From assembly GCF_003173575.1 (NCBI RefSeq), contig NZ_QGNY01000002.1, positions 1 to 64,000 on the forward strand: 64,000 nucleotides of DNA, in the 5' to 3' direction. This DNA is from Pedobacter paludis (GTDB lineage Bacteria; Bacteroidota; Bacteroidia; Sphingobacteriales; Sphingobacteriaceae). This document shows, piece by piece, positions 60,755-64,000 of this stretch (positions within the stretch are counted from its first letter, which is position 1; each line of letters starts with the position of its first letter). The notes beneath the pieces were generated by a model. That model was not told the origin of the DNA. It saw only the letters and a list, made by a program, of their open reading frames with translations, and searched no databases. The position numbers were made by a program, and so were the translations under genes.

Positions 60755-61135
60755 ATGGAGATTAAAAATTTAGACCATTTGGTGCTTACCGTTGCTAACG
60801 TAGAAAGCACCTGCAAATTTTACAATGTAGCTTTGGGTATGGAAATTATTACTTTTGGAGCGGATAGAAAGGCACTAAAATTTGGCAATCAGAAAATAAA
60901 TCTCCATCAGCACAGATGCGAGCTCGAACCTAAAGCTTTTAAGCCTATGCCCGGAACCGCTGATTTATGTTTCATTACCGAAACCAATATCGATGAAGTC
61001 GCACGCGAATTGAAGCAAAACTGCATTGAAATAGAAGAAGGCCCAGTAGAAAGAACGGGCGCAAATGGCAAAATTGTATCGATTTATCTCCGCGATCCTG
61101 ATTTAAATTTGATTGAGATTAGTAATTACATTTAG
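60755..61135 (+). CDS. VOC family protein (glyoxalase/dioxygenase fold)
   Basis: A 126-residue single-domain VOC protein with the paired beta-alpha-beta-beta-beta modules. Probable metal ligands are His8 (LDHLVLTV), His51 (NLHQH) and Glu121 (LNLIEISN). The sequence pattern is that of lactoylglutathione-lyase-like or fosfomycin-resistance-like relatives, but the substrate cannot be assigned. It stands alone, divergent from rarA. Confidence 0.9.
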   Translation: MEIKNLDHLVLTVANVESTCKFYNVALGMEIITFGADRKALKFGNQKINLHQHRCELEPKAFKPMPGTADLCFITETNIDEVARELKQNCIEIEEGPVERTGANGKIVSIYLRDPDLNLIEISNYI

Positions 61136-61188
61136 CCTACGGATCGTCTCCAAAAAAATTTATTCAGGATGGTCTCAAAAGACCGAGT

Positions 61189-62496
61189 TTAATCCTCTAT
61201 TTTCGAATGGTGTTTGGTATCTTTCATGGTGGCATATAAAACTAGAGAAATCAAAATACAGCCACTTACATACCAATAAAAATAGGATTCGTGCCCGATA
61301 TTTTTAAACCATAGTGCGAAATATTCTGCTGTTCCACCAAAAATGGCAACTGTTAAAGCATAAGGCAAGCCCACACCCAAAGCTCTAATTTCTGCAGGAA
61401 ATAATTCTGCTTTTACAACGGCGTTGATACTTGTATAGCCGCTAACAATAATCAGTGCGGCAATCATCAGCAGAAAAATCATCGTGGTGTCGGTTTCCCC
61501 TGCAAGTCCTGTTAAAATTGGATAGGTGCATATCGACCCTAAAATTCCAAAGCCTATTAACAAAGGCTTGCGACCAATTTTATCAGATAGTAATCCGAAC
61601 AGTGGTTGCATAATTGCAAAAACCAAGAGTGAAATAAATGATAATGTTGTTGAGGTTTCCTTGCTCAAATGCACCGTATTTACCAAGAACTTTTGCATAT
61701 AGGTATTGAAGGTGTAAAATGCAATTGTTCCGCCTAAGGTTAAACCAACTACGGTAAAAACTTCCTTAGGGTATTTTAATAAAACAGCAATTCCTCCTTT
61801 TTTATCCTCAGATGTTTTGCTTTTAAATGCTGAGGTTTCATCAATATGTCTTCTTAAATATAAAGCGATAAAGGAGAGTATGGCTCCGATAAAAAATGGA
61901 ATTCTCCAACCCCAATCGTGCAACTCTGCAGGCGTTAATAACCAATTCTGTAAAATTAACTGAATACCTAAGGCTAATAGCTGTCCACCGATTAAAGTTA
62001 CGTATTGAAAACTCGAATAGAATCCACGGTGTTTTTTAGTCGCCATTTCGCTTAAGTAAGTGGCTGATGTACCATACTCGCCACCTGTACTTAAGCCTTG
62101 AACCAAGCGGGCAAATATTAATAAAATTGGAGCAGCGATTCTGATTTGGTTGTAGCCAGGAGTTAAGCCAATAATTAATGAACCGATTGCCATAATTAAT
62201 ACAGAAAGCGTCATCGACTTTTTACGGCCAAATTTATCTGCAATACTGCCAAACAACCATCCGCCAATTGGGCGCATTAAAAAACCAACGGCAAAAATTC
62301 CGGCCGTATCCAAAAGCTGTGCCGTTGGATTGCTGTTAGGAAAAAAGGCTGGCGAAAAGTATAATGCAAAAGCAGAATAGGTATACCAATCGTACCATTC
62401 AACCAGATTGCCAACAGAACCGCCGAAGATAGATTTCAATCTATACTTTACTTCGCTTATTTCTTCTGTTGAAAAACCGGTTGATGTTTTACTCAT
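61189..62496 (-). CDS. kgtP: MFS dicarboxylate transporter, KgtP-like
   Basis: A 435-residue MHS-family symporter; start ATG 62496 (an ATG 12 codons earlier is less family-like). Similarity to E. coli alpha-ketoglutarate permease runs throughout: GNLVEWYDWYTYSAFALYF (~28-46), LLDTAGIFAVGFLMRPIGGW, GGEYGTSATYLSEMA, GFYSSFQYVTLIGGQLLAL, and KAELFPAEIRALGVGLPYA. Uptake of 2-oxoglutarate or a similar dicarboxylate with protons is likely. It is a different subgroup from the MHS carrier at 3583. Convergent with the VOC gene. Confidence 0.87.
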   Translation of the reverse strand: MSKTSTGFSTEEISEVKYRLKSIFGGSVGNLVEWYDWYTYSAFALYFSPAFFPNSNPTAQLLDTAGIFAVGFLMRPIGGWLFGSIADKFGRKKSMTLSVLIMAIGSLIIGLTPGYNQIRIAAPILLIFARLVQGLSTGGEYGTSATYLSEMATKKHRGFYSSFQYVTLIGGQLLALGIQLILQNWLLTPAELHDWGWRIPFFIGAILSFIALYLRRHIDETSAFKSKTSEDKKGGIAVLLKYPKEVFTVVGLTLGGTIAFYTFNTYMQKFLVNTVHLSKETSTTLSFISLLVFAIMQPLFGLLSDKIGRKPLLIGFGILGSICTYPILTGLAGETDTTMIFLLMIAALIIVSGYTSINAVVKAELFPAEIRALGVGLPYALTVAIFGGTAEYFALWFKNIGHESYFYWYVSGCILISLVLYATMKDTKHHSKIED

Positions 62497-62653
62497 ATTT
62501 AGTAAAAAGGGTTGAAGAATTGAATCAAACAATTCGACAATAAATTGTTTAATTTATAAATTCGTATTCATTGTAAGATAGCGTGAGAATAATGGATTTG
62601 CAAGAACGTATTGAAAAAATCACTTATTTTTCCTTTAATTAACTCCTAAAATC

Positions 62654-63391
62654 ATGAAAGATAACTTCTCTACCCAATCTGCAGAATATTCAATATATCG
62701 TCCAACATATCCGAAAGAATTATACGATTATCTTTTCTCGCTTGTAGACAATAAAGATACAGCATGGGACTGTGCAACTGGGAATGGACAAGTTGCTCGC
62801 ATATTGGCTAATGAATTTCGTGAAGTTTACGCAACTGACATTAGCGAAAATCAGCTGAAAAATGCATTGCAGTTACCAAATATTACTTACAGAATAGAAC
62901 CTGCAGAACAAACATCGGTAGGAAACAATAGCTTCGATTTAATTACCGTTGCGCAGGCCATCCATTGGTTTAACTTCGAAGCCTTTTATGCAGAGGTAAA
63001 GCGTACTTTAAAGCCCAACGGATTATTTGCGGTAATTGGTTATGGGGTGATGTTTATTGATAAAAAGATAGATCAATCGATCCATAAATTGTATGAGGAT
63101 ATTCTTGGCAAATATTGGGATGCGGAGCGCAGGTATATCGAAGAGGGTTATAAAACAATTCCTTTCCCTTTTGAAGAAATTATTGCGCCTCATTTTCAAA
63201 TTAAGACAAAATGGAATTTTAACCAGATGATCGGTTATTTAAATACCTGGTCTTCGTTGCAGCACTACAAAAAAGCCAACGATAGAAATCCATTGGAGTA
63301 CATGTTTACCGAACTAAAGGAAGCTTGGGGTGATGATGCAGAAAAGGATGTTCATTTCCCGATTTTGTTGCGGGTGGGGAAGGACCATTAG
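62654..63391 (+). CDS. Class I SAM-dependent methyltransferase
   Basis: A 245-residue methyltransferase of the Methyltransf_11 / UbiE-like group. SAM-binding motif I is DCATGNGQVA (39-48), with the acidic residue of motif II in YATDIS and LITVAQAIHWFNFEAFY (~100-116) as motif IV. It resembles trans-aconitate methyltransferase-like proteins (the AIHWF motif), but the substrate is unknown. Its stop codon lies inside the first of two dispersed tetraloop hairpins. Confidence 0.9.
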   Translation: MKDNFSTQSAEYSIYRPTYPKELYDYLFSLVDNKDTAWDCATGNGQVARILANEFREVYATDISENQLKNALQLPNITYRIEPAEQTSVGNNSFDLITVAQAIHWFNFEAFYAEVKRTLKPNGLFAVIGYGVMFIDKKIDQSIHKLYEDILGKYWDAERRYIEEGYKTIPFPFEEIIAPHFQIKTKWNFNQMIGYLNTWSSLQHYKKANDRNPLEYMFTELKEAWGDDAEKDVHFPILLRVGKDH

Positions 63392-63469
63392 GTTCGTGGA
63401 AACACGAACCTAGGCATCAAAAGTTTCATTTTAAATTTTAAAGCCATGGTACGTGTCTCCACGTACCAT
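63389..63469. repeat. Paired tetraloop hairpins (copy 2 of a BIME-like family)
   Basis: TAGGTTCGTG-GAAA-CACGAACCTA (63389-63412) and ATGGTACGTG-TCTC-CACGTACCAT (63446-63469) are perfect 10 bp stems with 4 nt loops, in opposite orientation judging by purine versus pyrimidine loops. The same paired form is at 27675-27752. The methyltransferase stop codon is part of the first arm. No T-run follows. Confidence 0.8.
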
Positions 63470-63490
63470 TTATTTTAAAATATCAATCCC

Positions 63491-64000
63491 TTACAAATCA
63501 AATTTAATGCCTTGTGCAAGAGGCAAAGTATTAGAATAATTGATGGTGTTGGTTTGTCTTCTCATGTAAGCTCTCCATGCATCAGAACCACTTTCCCTAC
63601 CTCCGCCTGTTTCTTTTTCGCCACCAAATGCACCACCGATTTCGGCGCCGGAAGTACCGATGTTAACATTTGCAATGCCACAATCAGAACCTTGGTAAGA
63701 TAAAAACTGCTCCGCTTCTCTTAAATTTAACGTCATTATTGCTGAGGATAATCCCTGTGGAACGCCATTTTGCAAAGCAATGGCTTCATCCAAAGTTTTG
63801 TATTTAATCAAATATAAAATGGGTGCAAAAGTTTCGTGCTGTACAATTTCGAAATCGTTTTTTACTTGGGCAATACAAGGTTTAACATAACATCCGCTTG
63901 CATATTCCGCACCATCTAAAACACCGCCTTCAACTAAAAACTTTCCGCCCTCGGCTTTGCATTTTTCGATAGAATCCAAATAGCTTGCAACTGCGTCATT
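63491..64000 (-). CDS. Aldehyde dehydrogenase, ALDH7 (aminoadipate semialdehyde) type, 3' part
   Basis: The last 169 codons of an aldehyde dehydrogenase; the 5' end lies beyond the window and the frame is open to position 64000. The sequence [45 protein letters not shown] and [19 protein letters not shown] is characteristic of the antiquitin/AmaB group, which oxidises alpha-aminoadipate semialdehyde in lysine breakdown. The catalytic cysteine lies outside the window. No neighbour on this side hints at lysine degradation. Confidence 0.9.
   Translation of the reverse strand, partial: NDAVASYLDSIEKCKAEGGKFLVEGGVLDGAEYASGCYVKPCIAQVKNDFEIVQHETFAPILYLIKYKTLDEAIALQNGVPQGLSSAIMTLNLREAEQFLSYQGSDCGIANVNIGTSGAEIGGAFGGEKETGGGRESGSDAWRAYMRRQTNTINYSNTLPLAQGIKFDL

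Overview
The window looks like chromosomal DNA of an AT-rich Bacteroidota bacterium, most likely a soil or plant-associated Sphingobacteriaceae of the Pedobacter type. The evidence is a SusC/SusD pair, GLPGLI-family, DUF5687 and GIN-domain proteins, Bacteroidota-style promoter boxes (TAnnTTTG), and very few Shine-Dalgarno sequences. The genus is inferred from overall resemblance and was not tested by a search. No rRNA, tRNA, CRISPR array, insertion sequence or phage gene was recognised.

Layout. 0-6.9 kb: housekeeping and membrane genes (TlpA-like thioredoxin, TerC, Pr6Pr, bestrophin, an MHS-type MFS carrier with a small membrane partner, an RlmI-like rRNA methyltransferase). 6.9-34.5 kb: one large pectin/polygalacturonate utilisation locus. 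34.6-40.3 kb: carboxymuconolactone decarboxylase plus Crp regulator, a GLPGLI/outer-membrane-barrel pair, and a GIN-like protein. 40.3-45.6 kb: a repeat mosaic, hisS, and a small His/Cys protein ahead of a metal-type TonB receptor. 45.6-49.8 kb: an old-yellow-enzyme gene and a YtrA-type GntR/ABC operon. 49.8-50.4 kb: a decayed aromatic amino acid ammonia-lyase. 51.4-52.8 kb: an unusual higher-order array of hairpin repeats. 52.8-64 kb: DUF6263, MtfA-like peptidase, Gfo/Idh/MocA, OmpA lipoprotein, DUF5687 ABC exporter, rarA, VOC protein, KgtP-like carrier, methyltransferase, and the end of an ALDH7 gene.

How the pectin locus fits together. A LacI-type regulator is divergent from susC-susD, a DUF4957/DUF5123 surface lipoprotein, a CE12 acetylesterase and a CE8 pectin methylesterase. 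Facing it is a long minus-strand catabolic block: PL10 pectate lyase, uxaB, uxaA, uxaC, kdgK, eda, an ExuT-like transporter and a GapN-type aldehyde dehydrogenase. Together these can take galacturonate to pyruvate and 3-phosphoglycerate. Beyond it lie GH105 and GH28 genes, a second CE8, and a divergent GH43. Three similar operator-like sequences precede susC, GH28 and the CE8/GH43 pair, which suggests one LacI-family regulon. kduI and kduD, needed for 4,5-unsaturated uronate, are not in the window.

The most unusual feature is the 1.4 kb array between two convergent genes near 52 kb. It contains GTCCC/GGGAC hairpin cores at alternating ~230 and ~126 bp steps, giving ~357 bp dimers nested in a ~716 bp duplication, with further hairpins in the spacers. 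Other intergenic DNA carries several dispersed hairpin families. These include paired hairpins with purine/pyrimidine tetraloops and a diverged ~200 bp element present twice in opposite orientation.
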